Assembly (NCBI RefSeq): GCF_025024155.1
Contig: NW_026251731.1
Span: forward strand, 124,001-188,000
DNA from: Gamsiella multidivaricata
Taxonomy: Eukaryota; Mortierellomycota; Mortierellomycetes; Mortierellales; Mortierellaceae
DNA: 64,000 bases
Direction of reading: 5' to 3'
The position numbers were made by a program, and so were the translations under genes. Positions within the stretch are counted from its first letter, which is position 1. Every line of letters begins with the position of its first letter. This document shows positions 46,082-58,200 of this stretch, in pieces. The notes beneath the pieces were generated by a model that ran no database searches, was not told the DNA's origin, and saw only the letters and a list, made by a program, of their open reading frames with translations.

Positions 46082-49000
46082 AACATCTCAGTTCCGCAAG
46101 GATCGCACACTTACACCACAAAGGCATACATGGCTGGGCTTCAAGGGCCGAAGAGAAGAGCTAGATCTCAAGTTGCACGGACTTGGTGATAGATGGTTTT
46201 TGCACATTGAGAGGAAATGAAACTAGCAAGGACTTTTGTTACTACGATGCGGCTAAGTGGTGGCCCACAGCATGCTCATAGTCCGTGCCGATAAATGGAA
46301 GACCTCTATAACATGCTGCCAGTGCAGTGTCCGAGAAGAGATCAAAGATCGGGCCACCAGATCCCAATAATGCATCCAGGAGAGAGAGGTTGGGGCCACA
46401 ACGCTGGCCACAATATAGCTCGCACTGTCCTCCATCTTGTAGAGCGCCAAGAGTAGCCCGCAGAGCTGATGTCCAACAACGCCATATGCCTGTAGACACA
46501 ATGGGGCATGAATAAGTGCCTTGTCGCTATCTCCTGGTACAGGAAATTGAGCCCAAAAGCATAGGCCCCAGAACACGGGCCATGGACTGCGAAATTCAGT
46601 TGGTGTAACCACATAGATCAAATAAACACCCCTTAACATCGGGAACCGTTGCCACACGACACACACGACACACACAACACGCGCCAGCACCCATCGCCCC
46701 CAATCCTATCCCTCACTCCCTTCCACCTCATTTTCCCTCTCTCGTTGCCACAGGCACCCACTGGATTCCCCCACCATGACCGACGTCCTGCCACTCTTTT
46801 GTCTCGTCGAGGGACATTCCACGTCGAGAGCTTTTATTATCGACGTTCCCGCGGCACATACTGTTGCCAACCTTGAGAGCCTCATCAAGGCCAAAAGGAC
46901 TCCCGAGTTTGATGACATTGCCGCAGATAAGCTCACTCTCTGGCTCGTCTCGATTCCTGTCCTCGATGATGAAGATGATGGGGAACCTGCCGTCATGCTC
47001 GACGGTCTGAGCGAGAAGAAGGAGCTCAAGCCGACAACGCGTCTCTCCAAGCTATTTCCAGAGGGTTTACCTAAAGACGCCGTCCATATCATTGTGCAAC
47101 GGCCACCAGCAGGTAACAACATCCTCTGCTCATTGCAGGTCTTTTGAGTATGTGCACCCTAGTTTATCCCACGCATTTCTCTTCTGTATTTTACATTTGC
47201 TTCGCTTCGCCCTGCTTCTCATGTAGGTCCCCGTAGGTATCCAAGCTGTAAGTGAATAGTATTGATTTGCTGTAAGCCTTCTTGGACACACCACGTCTTG
47301 GTTCGCTAAACTCATGTATACTTTCTCCTGTATGACAACGATAATACAGCGGTGCCTGTCCCAATGAAGACTGTTGCATACGGTGATATTGGTCCTGAAC
47401 TGGAGCGTATTATCGAGAACGCAAGCCGGGACCACTGCAACCGTTCCGTGGATGCAAAGGATGTTCAAGCCTACCAAACAAAGAAGCTAGGCTCCTTCTA
47501 CAAGAAACCCCTGCCATATGATGCGGGAGCAACTAACCTAAGTCTCGTGATGCTGGGAAAGGTGCTGGACAAGGAACCGTCGTCCGAGGAAAACGAGACA
47601 TTGCATGGCATTGTTGAGGAGGATATCGACACGAATAGTGAATACCGCATGGTGGCCCTGGTTGGTCCATCAGGTTCAGGAAAGACTGCCACGGTGATTG
47701 AGCTGGCCAAGACGCACTTTGTTGTTTATGCCGTGTGTTGCGACCCGAGCACCCACTCTTCTCCGGATTTCAAGGATCTGAACTTTGTGGAGCTTGCACA
47801 GGATGTCGAGAAGATATGCAGGAAGGACCTTCCAAAGCCAGAGCCAAGATCATTGGAAGATCTGGTGGCGAATGATTTAGCCATGAAACAACGTGCTGAA
47901 GATCGGGTCAACATCGAATTCTTGGCACGATTCCTTTTCCTACAGCTTCTCCTCGACAAGAATCCTGATCTCGAACCGCTGCAGTTCTTCCGCGAACAGA
48001 TCAATGGAGGGCCCTTGACGATTAGGAAGCTGGTTGGGAGGATGCGTGAGTATGATACGGATACGATCTGTGCAATGCTCAGTCATGTGCAGGACAAGCT
48101 ACAGGACTACCTTGCTCCACGACGACTGGGGCTAGTGATCGCCCTAAATGAAGCTCAGATTGCAAGAAATCGCATCCTGCCTGACATGTTCATCGCACCA
48201 TCTGCGTTTATCGGCATCCAGCAGGTTCTCGACGACAAGAACAGGGTACAAAGCAGATTTCGCCGCGGGTTCCTCACGCCTCTGTGTGCAACACTGAGTA
48301 ACATGCGTGCGACACTGGTGATCGTTGGGACGTCGCTGTCATTGCAGGATGCAGAACAGGTATACTCAGCAGTTGGCAAGTCAACAAGTTTCGTAAGAAT
48401 AACGCACTTTCCCTCGTTCGATGAAGACGACGTGGAACGCGTGCTATCGGAACTTGTCGACACATCCGGCTGCACTTTGCCGCCTGACATGCGCCACATG
48501 CTTACGGGACGACCTCGATTCTCGGTTATAGTTGTCCAGCACCTTTTCAAGTGCGACTCTGGCCAGGATTCCAAACAAACCAGGTTGGAAAATGCAATCA
48601 GATCAGCGACGAAGCAAATAAAGGCTGACCTGGGAAGCATTGTGCGCAGTCTTATTGAGAACGACAAGACAGGAGAGGCAGCACGTATACTCGGCCGCAT
48701 GGTTATGGCGTACAAACTGCAAGGCGGTAAGATATCGTTTGCAATCGTCGGACAGTTTGACTTTGTGGACAAGGCTCTGTGCAAGCTGCTGCAGCGCCCC
48801 GACGGTGTCCGCTATATCATGAACGAGCCGATGGTGATTGAGGCGGTGCAGCAGGTGTTGGATGTCTCAGAAATGGATGCCGAGTTTATGGAATATCTCG
48901 ATCAGTTTGACCGGATCGTTGCGAACTTTGGCGTAAACTCAGCAGCAAAGGGAGTTGTGTTGCAACAGCTCGTTCGACGGTCACTGCAGCGTTTCAACAG

Positions 49001-49619
49001 CTTCCGTCTTGTGGACCTCCCTTTCCTCCAAGGCATCAGATTGCCCGCATGGTGCTCCGCGCTCGAGCTTCAAATCGACGAAATCAACACGGCCAATGGC
49101 TTTGGATACACCGCTGAAGGCATTGAGGCCGATCTCGAGTTTCTCAGGGTCTGTCCTTCGAACAAGATGCTGATTGCACATTCTGGCACACGTCCGGATG
49201 GAGCATGGTTCTTCTCTGACAAACGTTACGCTGGCTCCCTCGCAATCAAACTATACAGCGACCCTCTGCCACAGGAGATATACAGGGAGAACGTGATATC
49301 CAGTGACATTCGACGCTGTTTCTTGAAGAAGGACGGTACCAGTTTGCACCCACCACTGAAAAGGATGCGGGATGAGTTTGAAGCTTCCGACACTCCTGGT
49401 GAGGTAAAGGGCATGCTTCGCATTCATCTCGAGTTCCCCAGGGTCCAGGGCGGTAGGCCATTTACCTGTGTCAAAACGGACCTCGCTACCGGCAACGAGG
49501 ATGTGATGGTCCACATCGACTTGTCGAATATGGATGAGTTTTTTTATGAAGGTCCCGAGGAAAATCGGCAGGATATCCAGCGCCTGAAGAAAATGATCAA
49601 GTATATCGCGACGAAATAA
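45966..49619 (+). repeat. Direct repeat, copy 1 (CRN cassette)
   Basis: Aligns with 55275-58925 at an offset of 9309 bp (9306 after a 3-nt indel near 49327). It includes about 810 bp of 5' flank, exon 1, the intron and exon 2 of the CRN gene. I found no differences in the first 2.1 kb. The few substitutions seen lie in the last about 1.5 kb. Beyond the stop codon identity falls sharply but relatedness continues (see the 3' flank). Confidence 0.95.
46776..49619 (+). CDS. Crinkler (CRN) family protein: ubiquitin-like header, P-loop NTPase, nuclease-like C-terminus, copy 1
   Basis: Member of the CRN/CR-type effector family found in oomycetes and early-diverging fungi. Two exons, 46776-47112 and 47350-49619; 2607 nt, 868 residues; intron 237 nt. 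Residues 1-112 are the ubiquitin-like CRN header (starts MTDVLPLFCLVEG; has LTLWLVSIPV; ends AVHIIVQRPP). A P-loop NTPase follows with Walker A GPSGSGKTA (about 218), and FVRITHFPSFDEDDVERVLS-type STAND/AAA-like spacing later. Near the C-terminus, RPDGAWFFSDKR and SLAIKLYS (about 727-750) fit the D...K core of a restriction-endonuclease-like fold. No secretion signal is visible. Known relatives act in host nuclei or in inter-organism conflict; the role in this fungus is unknown. Confidence 0.9.
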
Positions 49620-50040
49620 GAGGAAGGCTCGGAAATATGCACAATCCCTGTTATCTAACGCAACTATAGCGCAGCACTACTCTACGGTTATAGCACTACT
49701 CCACAATCATTGCACCCCATCTATAATCATAGCATCATAGCACTACTCCATAGTTAGCCCAGTATCCCTGCACTCCGTCGTCGCCTTCCGTATTCAGTAG
49801 TATGTGGCATCACCCGACAGGTGATATGTTCCCTCGCTTGAACAATCGCTCCTAACAAACGCGAGCGCATAAAAAATTACGTTGTGCACCAAAGATATGC
49901 GGTTGCGACTCCACCTATTTCCATGAATTGCCAACTGAATTTACTTGTGGGATTTCGTCGACAATGTGTGTCGGGAAGAACGCTGTTCATCACTCGGATT
50001 GGCATGAAGACATGCTCATTATTCCTTCTGAATCGCCAGC
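49620..50040. repeat. Diverged 3' flank of CRN copy 1, related to 58926-59640
   Basis: Blocks alignable to the copy 2 flank include TCGCTTGAACAATCGCTCCT and the stretch around GGCATGAAG. On the minus strand it keeps a short frame with FMPIRVMNSVLPDTHC and PTSKFSWQ, matching the copy 2 flank ORF but 22 codons shorter and closed by an upstream stop. It is a remnant here. The rest to 50261 shows nothing. Confidence 0.7.
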
Positions 50041-50261
50041 ACTAAATTGCTCGTGGACACTGCTCGTTGACCTTAAAAAAGATTTAAACTGCTGTTGATA
50101 CATAAAGGATTACGCTAGAATCATTTGTGCCTCAATGCGAGGTGAGATGTGAATAGCAGGACTACTGATGAAACGAAGAAAGATATGAGCAAGAGTGCAG
50201 AGTATATGAAAATACGCCCATCATTTTTCTTCCCCACAAAACGTCTGGTGAGGATGCTCTC

Positions 50262-51101
50262 TCAGTCCTTGAGCTGTGCCAGCCATGCCTTTTCTGCAAG
50301 TACCTCTGCTTGAGCGGTCACTACATCTTGCTCCGCTTGAGTTGCTGCCTCTGCTGCCCCTGTCGCTGCGAGCTCTGCTTCCGTATTGTCTTGACCTTCT
50401 GCTGCCTGTACTTCTGCTCTGAACTCTATTACTGCTATCAGCGCATCCTCCTGTGCCTCCGTCGCTGCTGCCTCTGCTTCCTTCGCTCTTGATTCTGCAT
50501 CCTTTGTTGCTATCATTCTCGCTGCTCTCGTTGCAGCATCTGCTGCAGCCCTTGCCGATGCTGCGAGTGCTGTCATTTCCGTCGCCGTTCTTTCAGCTGT
50601 CTTTTCTGCTTCGTGTGCATACTTCACTGCCAGTCTAGCCGCCGTGAGAAATATAACTGTCCAGAGAGTCAATGAGAACAAGAGAGGGATCTTTAATTAC
50701 AGCGACTGAGCAATTACTTATTGCTCAGTGGCTTAAGTTAATATCTGGACTCAGTCTAGCTATCGAACACAGATACAGCGTGTAAAATGGGCTATATGCC
50801 ACACGCCGTAGCCGCTGCTTCCGCTTCTGTCACGTCAAGGTCCGTTGATTCGAGTGTTTTTTCGCATCGTCCTGACGCTCTGGTGGCGGCGGCTGTTGCC
50901 TCTTTTATATAGTCTACTATTGTTGCCAGTGCTTGTGTTGCAGGGCGCAGATCCTCTGAGTGTCGATGCTTGCGAGGGATGCTAATGACAAGATGTTATC
51001 ATAGAAAGAAAGAGAGGGAGACAAGCTTAGAGTGAGAGCCACAGCAGTAAGAATGGCGACCGATTAGAGTGACGCGGTTTTTACCTTGAGTCTGCGATCA
51101 T
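50262..51101 (-). CDS. Ala/Glu-rich predicted coiled-coil protein, function unknown
   Basis: Three-exon model: 51085-51101 (17 nt), 50805-50981 and 50262-50634; 567 nt, 188 residues, in phase. Starts MIADSSIPRKHRHSEDLRPA. Almost the whole chain is Ala with alternating Glu, Gln, Thr and Arg, in heptad-like spacing (AARMIATKDAESRAKEAEAA, then VEFRAEVQ-like repeats). The phrase EAEAAAT occurs in both exon 2 and exon 3, which supports joining them. No signal peptide or known domain. It lies between the CRN copies and is transcribed toward copy 1. The GTGTGG donor of intron 2 is weak, so the join is provisional. Confidence 0.5.
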
Positions 51102-51733
51102 GGCGCCTGAGTAAGAGTGTGGGTTCGTTAATGTGTGTGGGTGCGTAGAAAGGACGACTGAGGCGGAAAAATGGCGAGGCGAAGAAAAGAAGAGAGAGAG
51201 AAGAAGAGGTGTACTGTCATCGCTGGTGAACGTAATGCGCCAAAGCACAGATCCACGGCGCCTTGAACACAGTGATGTTTTCGCGCGGATATCACTGGCT
51301 GACTGCTGTGATGCCGCTTCAAGGCTGGAAAGTAAAATAAAACTGAACTAGCATTATCATCGGTTAGACATAGAGACATACAGGCGAGGTACATTGACCA
51401 TGTCCGCCGTATGTAGTTAGGAGCACCTTGGCCCTATCGGAACATGCGCGAGGAAGGTGCCATGGCCACGTCTGTTGCTCAGCTTGTTTGTTTGTTGACT
51501 TCCCGATCGGGCGAATGGGCGACCTGCGTCATTTTTGTGCCACCAAATCGTTCTTCCTCGTTCCGCTCATTCATTCACCTCGCACCCTTCCTCCCATTCA
51601 CATTCCGCATTGCTGTTCACCAAGTCTTTCTCTCTTCCACCCCACCATTACCATCCCTCACGACTGTAGCAAGTAGATTCCGTACGCCTCGCCGCTTCCA
51701 TCAACACTATCCCAACTAATTGATAGACGCACA
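51102..51733. other. Divergent intergenic region
   Basis: About 630 bp between the Ala-rich gene (-) and the BAR-SH3 gene (+), presumably both promoters. No other feature seen. Confidence 0.5.
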
Positions 51734-54074
51734 ATGAGCTGGCATGTCATTATTGCATACTGCACGCGGATCATCCACTGGCAAGGCTTTGTATGAGAGA
51801 AGCGACTGACCTGGCTCTCATCCTGTCTCTCTATCTCATGCTGCAGGAAGGGATTCACAAAGGCTGTCTCTCGACTACCCCATACACTCTCAACAAAAAC
51901 CGGCATCCGTGACGGTATGTCCTCATCTATCTGCAGAGAACGAACGGAAGGGAGTTTGATGGGCTATCAAAATCGCTCGTATTCACGCCGTGCAATCGTC
52001 CTTCTCCCAACGAATTTCATTAGGAACGAAGGATATCGAATTCCAGGAATTAAATTCCAAGTTCACAGCGTGTGAAAAGGTTACCGCCAAGCTACTGGAG
52101 GATGTCTGCAAATACCGCGACAATGTCACTGGTGAGTGTCTATTCCGAGTGCTGCAACGGGCCATTTTTTTTTTTTTTTTTTTTTGTTGTCATGGGTCGA
52201 TCAACGCTCGTGTTTAGCTCTGGGGCTGTCTTTAATTGCTTAAAAAAATTTGGCTTGATTGACATGGGCTGTCTCATTTAAATGCATCGCACTTTTATTC
52301 TTTTTTAGCAATGCTGAACCATCAAGCCGAGTTCGGCATCATTCTCGAAGAGATCTACGATCCATCGTTGGGGATGCCCAACGGCGAGGTGACACCCCGC
52401 AGGGTACAGACGGCTCCAGAGTCTGTCCAGGCTGTAGATGACTTCCAGGCGGTTATGAGGGAAATGAGGAACATTCTACTGCCCGAAGTGGTACGTTCAC
52501 AATTCGATGACTTCATTCCAGAAATAATGTGTGGGGTCTTTTCTTTCTGCTCGTGCAGGCGTCCCCATGGGTTGCTAATCAGAAATCTTCTCAATGGTAA
52601 CGTATGACAGGACAAATTAGAGCTCGGAGTCGTGTGCCCTCTGACCGAGATGCAGAACAATATGAAGCTGATCCGCAAGACCATCACGAAGAGAGACCAT
52701 AAGTTGATCGACTATGATCGCTTCCGGATCTCGCTCAAAAAGTTGCAGGATAAGAAGGAAAGGACTCTGAGCGACGAGAAGCAGATCTACAAGGTATGTT
52801 ATGCATGGGCACATGAGTCTGGTAAATGTATTCCCGAATGACAAACCTTATTCAACCTGTTTATTTTCTTGAACCATTTGCAGCTGGAATCTCAATTGGA
52901 GGTGGCGACAGCGGATTACGAGGGTCTGAACGGGATTCTGCGCGAGGAGCTTCCGGGATTCTTTTATTACCGGACACAGTTGATGGAACCCCTTTTCCAA
53001 ACGTTCTACTATTTGCAGCTCCGAATCTACAACATCATGCTGGACCGGCTGGGACCTTTGGCTTCAAGCGGGTACTTTGATCTGAACATGGACGTCCAGC
53101 AGGGATATGAGGCGCGCAAGGAGGACACCATGGCCACTGTTGAGTCCGTTGAGCACATCACCAAGAGATCGGCTGCTGCATGTGAGTCTAATGTTCTCTC
53201 TGCGCTTTTTACTGTCCTTCCCATCACGTTCGATCCCAGCACCAATGTTAATCATTGATTATCATGATTACCATGTTCCTCATATGCGTAGCCTACACAA
53301 GCAAGTATGGTCGACCAAACTATGAGACAGGTACTGTGGAGACATTAGGAGCTTCAGCACCAGGATCACCCGTGACCGGATCAAGGGGATATTCTTCACC
53401 GGTCCCAGCGCCTAAGCCTTGGCAGGCGCATGCACCGACTGTAGGTGCAAAGCCTTGGCAGACCCCTAGTGCATCGCCCAAGCCCTGGAAGTCTGGAGCG
53501 GCTTCTCCGCGATCCCAGCAGGAAGAGTCGATCCCTCCTCCACCTGCATATAACGCACTGCAGGAAGGCGCATCCGCACAGCCTACGACAGCAGCGTCAT
53601 CACGATACAAGGCACCGCAGAATATCAACATTCATTTGGCGCCGTCAGTGTCTGGCACGATTGGGGCAACGGCGACAGCAGCAGCGACATCGCATGCGAT
53701 AAACAGGTTTAATGAGGGCTTGAACGGTACTCTGCAGGCACAGGCAGCAAACAAGCGTCCACCACCGCCGGTTCCAAAGAAGATTGGGGCCCGGACGGTT
53801 GTTGCACTCTATGATTACGATGCGCAGCAGGAAGGTGATTTGAGTTTCAAGAAGGACGATCGGATTGAGTTGGTGGAACGAACGGCAGGTTCGGACGGTT
53901 GGTGGACTGGTAGACTCGATGGACGACAGGGCGTCTTCCCTGGTAAGAGCCCAAGACCTAAAGTTTTTTTTTTCTTTTCATTCGAGGCAACATATTCGTT
54001 TTCGATTCTGACTGATCGCACTTCTTGTCTTTCATTATTTTTTGTGTTTAGGCAACTACGTCCAAGAGATGTAG
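51734..54074 (+). CDS. BAR-SH3 protein, Rvs167/Hob1/amphiphysin type
   Basis: Membrane-curving protein of endocytic actin patches. Eight exons: 51734-51741 (8 nt), 51847-51914, 52024-52131, 52309-52490, 52611-52793, 52884-53181, 53292-53942 and 54052-54074; 1521 nt, 506 residues. Exon 1 codes only MS plus two bases and uses a GC donor (TG|GCATGT); joining it to exon 2 gives MSWKGFTKAVSRLPHTLSTK, the canonical Rvs167 N-terminus. The BAR domain spans about 5-240 (TKDIEFQELNSKFTACEKV; LREELPGFFYYRTQLMEPLF). A Pro/Ala/Ser linker has three KPW motifs. The SH3 domain is at about 446-504 (VVALYDYDAQQEGDLSFKKD, then GWWTGRL, then NYVQEM at the end). Intact despite lying between the duplicated CRN copies. 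Confidence 0.94.
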
Positions 54075-54210
54075 TCGCGCGGAGAAGCATTATAGACAAC
54101 AAACACGAGAGATTTTATTGCATTGAAATAAATAATATGTATATGCCGCGTCGAGACGCCTTGGAAGCAATTGACTTTCTGGTGCTGCTCTCACCTTTCA
54201 TCTTTTTTTA

Positions 54211-54299
54211 CTCCTCAGGTATTGGCAGCTCATCCTCAAGGTTGCTTGACTGGGCCTCCCGAGTAGCATGGTCTCGTTGGTTTTGCTGGACATCCGCTG
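54211..54299 (-). pseudogene. Inverted fragment of the same transposon-like coding sequence
   Basis: On the minus strand it reads VQQNQRDHATREAQSSNLED and ends PIPEE before a stop. At nucleotide level it matches 45858-45946 (plus strand) with about nine differences, mostly transitions. The minus-strand frame extends upstream to about 54390 (ALFVFQGQQMLDTHNWYAAD). It is a remnant of unidentified mobile DNA. Confidence 0.6.
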
Positions 54300-55274
54300 C
54301 ATACCAGTTGTGCGTATCCAGCATCTGTTGACCCTGGAATACGAACAAGGCGCGGTTGCAGGAACCAGAATAGGCTGATCTGACCGTGCTCACTCGACGC
54401 TTCTTTCTTCAAATCCATGGACCGGATAATGCGTGCACCTGCACCGTTCCCTCGCTCTCGGTCACCTTGTTACACCTTACCTGTCAGTTCAGTGGCGTTG
54501 CGCAGGAAATGCATCTGCAGCTGATCAGCAAGAAGCAGAGTGACTCGGCCCATTAAAAGTTGGCATGCTCAAGTGGATGCTGCTGCTCGTTGGAATGATC
54601 TGATGCGCGTTGGAAAGCTGGATCAAGGTTTTTGGTGCAGAGTAGCAACACCCGATCTTGCTGTATTGACAGGGACTGAGGTCTACGTTTCCACAGAGGT
54701 TCCAAGCTCGGCATGATTGGAGGATCCAATAAAAAGAAACGCGGCCGGCTAGTGAAGCTGTAGTAACTGTCCCTTTGTAATCCGTGTATACAAGAATCCC
54801 GTACAAGAAACACTGTATTAATTGTGAAAGAGCCAAAAAACAAACTCTCCTCTATTAGACTTCACTACAATTAGAACTGCTTTGTTTGCTATGATAATGA
54901 GGATATACCCGTATGGACTGTAATAGAACCAGAAAAGCGACAGAGTTCTGTATCCCCGTTTTCTATGCACATATCAAGGGTCTACGATCCTCGAGACATC
55001 ACAACATTGCTAAAAGTTTATCTGATCCGGTAGGGAGCAGTATGAAATCGAATACTCAAGGCCAATCTTACGCAGAGAACTTTCGATATCCAGAAGCTGT
55101 GGACATCGTACATGTCGAGAGTATGGCCATAGCCTTTAAAAGATAAAGCGACTTGGACGAAGACACCTATATACAGGTCGCATCATCGTCATCACCAGGA
55201 CAAGCAGTGAAATCGGTGTAGCAGGCGAAATGTATACGAGCCGGAACACTAGCAGAACAAGGCAGAGACCGACG
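54300..55274. other. Intergenic, accessory
   Basis: Apart from the upstream part of the fragment above, only short broken frames. A minus-strand open frame near 54525-54843 has no recognisable similarity. Ends at the left edge of CRN cassette copy 2. Confidence 0.5.
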
Positions 55275-58200
55275 CAGGATATCACTGGAGGAAATATATG
55301 TGGACGGGGTCGATCACTATGAAGAAATGTCTGGCCAAGAAGACCGTTACAGCGGTCATTCTCAGCATCGAGTATCGCTCGCTAGTGTAAAACATCTCAG
55401 TTCCGCAAGGATCGCACACTTACACCACAAAGGCATACATGGCTGGGCTTCAAGGGCCGAAGAGAAGAGCTAGATCTCAAGTTGCACGGACTTGGTGATA
55501 GATGGTTTTTGCACATTGAGAGGAAATGAAACTAGCAAGGACTTTTGTTACTACGATGCGGCTAAGTGGTGGCCCACAGCATGCTCATAGTCCGTGCCGA
55601 TAAATGGAAGACCTCTATAACATGCTGCCAGTGCAGTGTCCGAGAAGAGATCAAAGATCGGGCCACCAGATCCCAATAATGCATCCAGGAGAGAGAGGTT
55701 GGGGCCACAACGCTGGCCACAATATAGCTCGCACTGTCCTCCATCTTGTAGAGCGCCAAGAGTAGCCCGCAGAGCTGATGTCCAACAACGCCATATGCCT
55801 GTAGACACAATGGGGCATGAATAAGTGCCTTGTCGCTATCTCCTGGTACAGGAAATTGAGCCCAAAAGCATAGGCCCCAGAACACGGGCCATGGACTGCG
55901 AAATTCAGTTGGTGTAACCACATAGATCAAATAAACACCCCTTAACATCGGGAACCGTTGCCACACGACACACACGACACACACAACACGCGCCAGCACC
56001 CATCGCCCCCAATCCTATCCCTCACTCCCTTCCACCTCATTTTCCCTCTCTCGTTGCCACAGGCACCCACTGGATTCCCCCACCATGACCGACGTCCTGC
56101 CACTCTTTTGTCTCGTCGAGGGACATTCCACGTCGAGAGCTTTTATTATCGACGTTCCCGCGGCACATACTGTTGCCAACCTTGAGAGCCTCATCAAGGC
56201 CAAAAGGACTCCCGAGTTTGATGACATTGCCGCAGATAAGCTCACTCTCTGGCTCGTCTCGATTCCTGTCCTCGATGATGAAGATGATGGGGAACCTGCC
56301 GTCATGCTCGACGGTCTGAGCGAGAAGAAGGAGCTCAAGCCGACAACGCGTCTCTCCAAGCTATTTCCAGAGGGTTTACCTAAAGACGCCGTCCATATCA
56401 TTGTGCAACGGCCACCAGCAGGTAACAACATCCTCTGCTCATTGCAGGTCTTTTGAGTATGTGCACCCTAGTTTATCCCACGCATTTCTCTTCTGTATTT
56501 TACATTTGCTTCGCTTCGCCCTGCTTCTCATGTAGGTCCCCGTAGGTATCCAAGCTGTAAGTGAATAGTATTGATTTGCTGTAAGCCTTCTTGGACACAC
56601 CACGTCTTGGTTCGCTAAACTCATGTATACTTTCTCCTGTATGACAACGATAATACAGCGGTGCCTGTCCCAATGAAGACTGTTGCATACGGTGATATTG
56701 GTCCTGAACTGGAGCGTATTATCGAGAACGCAAGCCGGGACCACTGCAACCGTTCCGTGGATGCAAAGGATGTTCAAGCCTACCAAACAAAGAAGCTAGG
56801 CTCCTTCTACAAGAAACCCCTGCCATATGATGCGGGAGCAACTAACCTAAGTCTCGTGATGCTGGGAAAGGTGCTGGACAAGGAACCGTCGTCCGAGGAA
56901 AACGAGACATTGCATGGCATTGTTGAGGAGGATATCGACACGAATAGTGAATACCGCATGGTGGCCCTGGTTGGTCCATCAGGTTCAGGAAAGACTGCCA
57001 CGGTGATTGAGCTGGCCAAGACGCACTTTGTTGTTTATGCCGTGTGTTGCGACCCGAGCACCCACTCTTCTCCGGATTTCAAGGATCTGAACTTTGTGGA
57101 GCTTGCACAGGATGTCGAGAAGATATGCAGGAAGGACCTTCCAAAGCCAGAGCCAAGATCATTGGAAGATCTGGTGGCGAATGATTTAGCCATGAAACAA
57201 CGTGCTGAAGATCGGGTCAACATCGAATTCTTGGCACGATTCCTTTTCCTACAGCTTCTCCTCGACAAGAATCCTGATCTCGAACCGCTGCAGTTCTTCC
57301 GCGAACAGATCAATGGAGGGCCCTTGACGATTAGGAAGCTGGTTGGGAGGATGCGTGAGTATGATACGGATACGATCTGTGCAATGCTCAGTCATGTGCA
57401 GGACAAGCTACAGGACTACCTTGCTCCACGACGACTGGGGCTAGTGATCGCCCTAAATGAGGCTCAGATTGCAAGAAATCGCATCCTGCCTGACATGTTC
57501 ATCGCACCATCTGCGTTTATCGGCATCCAGCAGGTTCTCGACGACAAGAACAGGGTACAAAGCAGATTTCGCCGCGGGTCCCTCACGCCTCTGTGTGCAA
57601 CACTGAGTAACATGCGTGCGACACTGGTGATCGTTGGGACGTCGCTGTCATTGCAGGATGCAGAACAGGTATACTCAGCAGTTGGCAAGTCAACAAGTTT
57701 CGTAAGAATAACGCACTTTCCCTCGTTCGATGAAGACGACGTGGAACGCGTGCTATCGGAACTTGTCGACACATCCGGCTGCACTTTGCCGCCTGACATG
57801 CGCCACATGCTTACGGGACGACCTCGATTCTCGGTTATAGTTGTCCAGCACCTTTTCAAGTGCGACTCTGGCCAGGATTCCAAACAAACCAGGTTGGAAA
57901 ATGCAATCAGATCAGCGACGAAGCAAATAAAGGCTGACCTGGGAAGCATTGTGCGCAGTCTTATTGAGAACGACAAGACAGGAGAGGCAGCACGTATACT
58001 CGGCCGCATGGTTATGGCGTACAAACTGCAAGGCGGTAAGATATCGTTTGCAATCGTCGGACAGTTTGACTTTGTGGACAAGGCTCTGTGCAAGCTGCTG
58101 CAGCGCCCCGACGGTGTCCGCTATATCATGAACGAGCCGATGGTGATTGAGGCAGTGCAGCAGGTGTTGGATGTCTCAGAAATGGATGCCGAGTTTATGG

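Noticed and set aside
46776..49619. A bacterial-type ATPase-nuclease defence module by recent transfer
   Set aside because: The ubiquitin-like CRN header, the spliceosomal intron and the codon use typical of the window show a eukaryotic CRN gene, not a recent bacterial import.
54525..54843. Minus-strand open frames of about 100 codons
   Set aside because: No ATG-to-stop model with a known domain, two frames equally open, and located in transposon debris.
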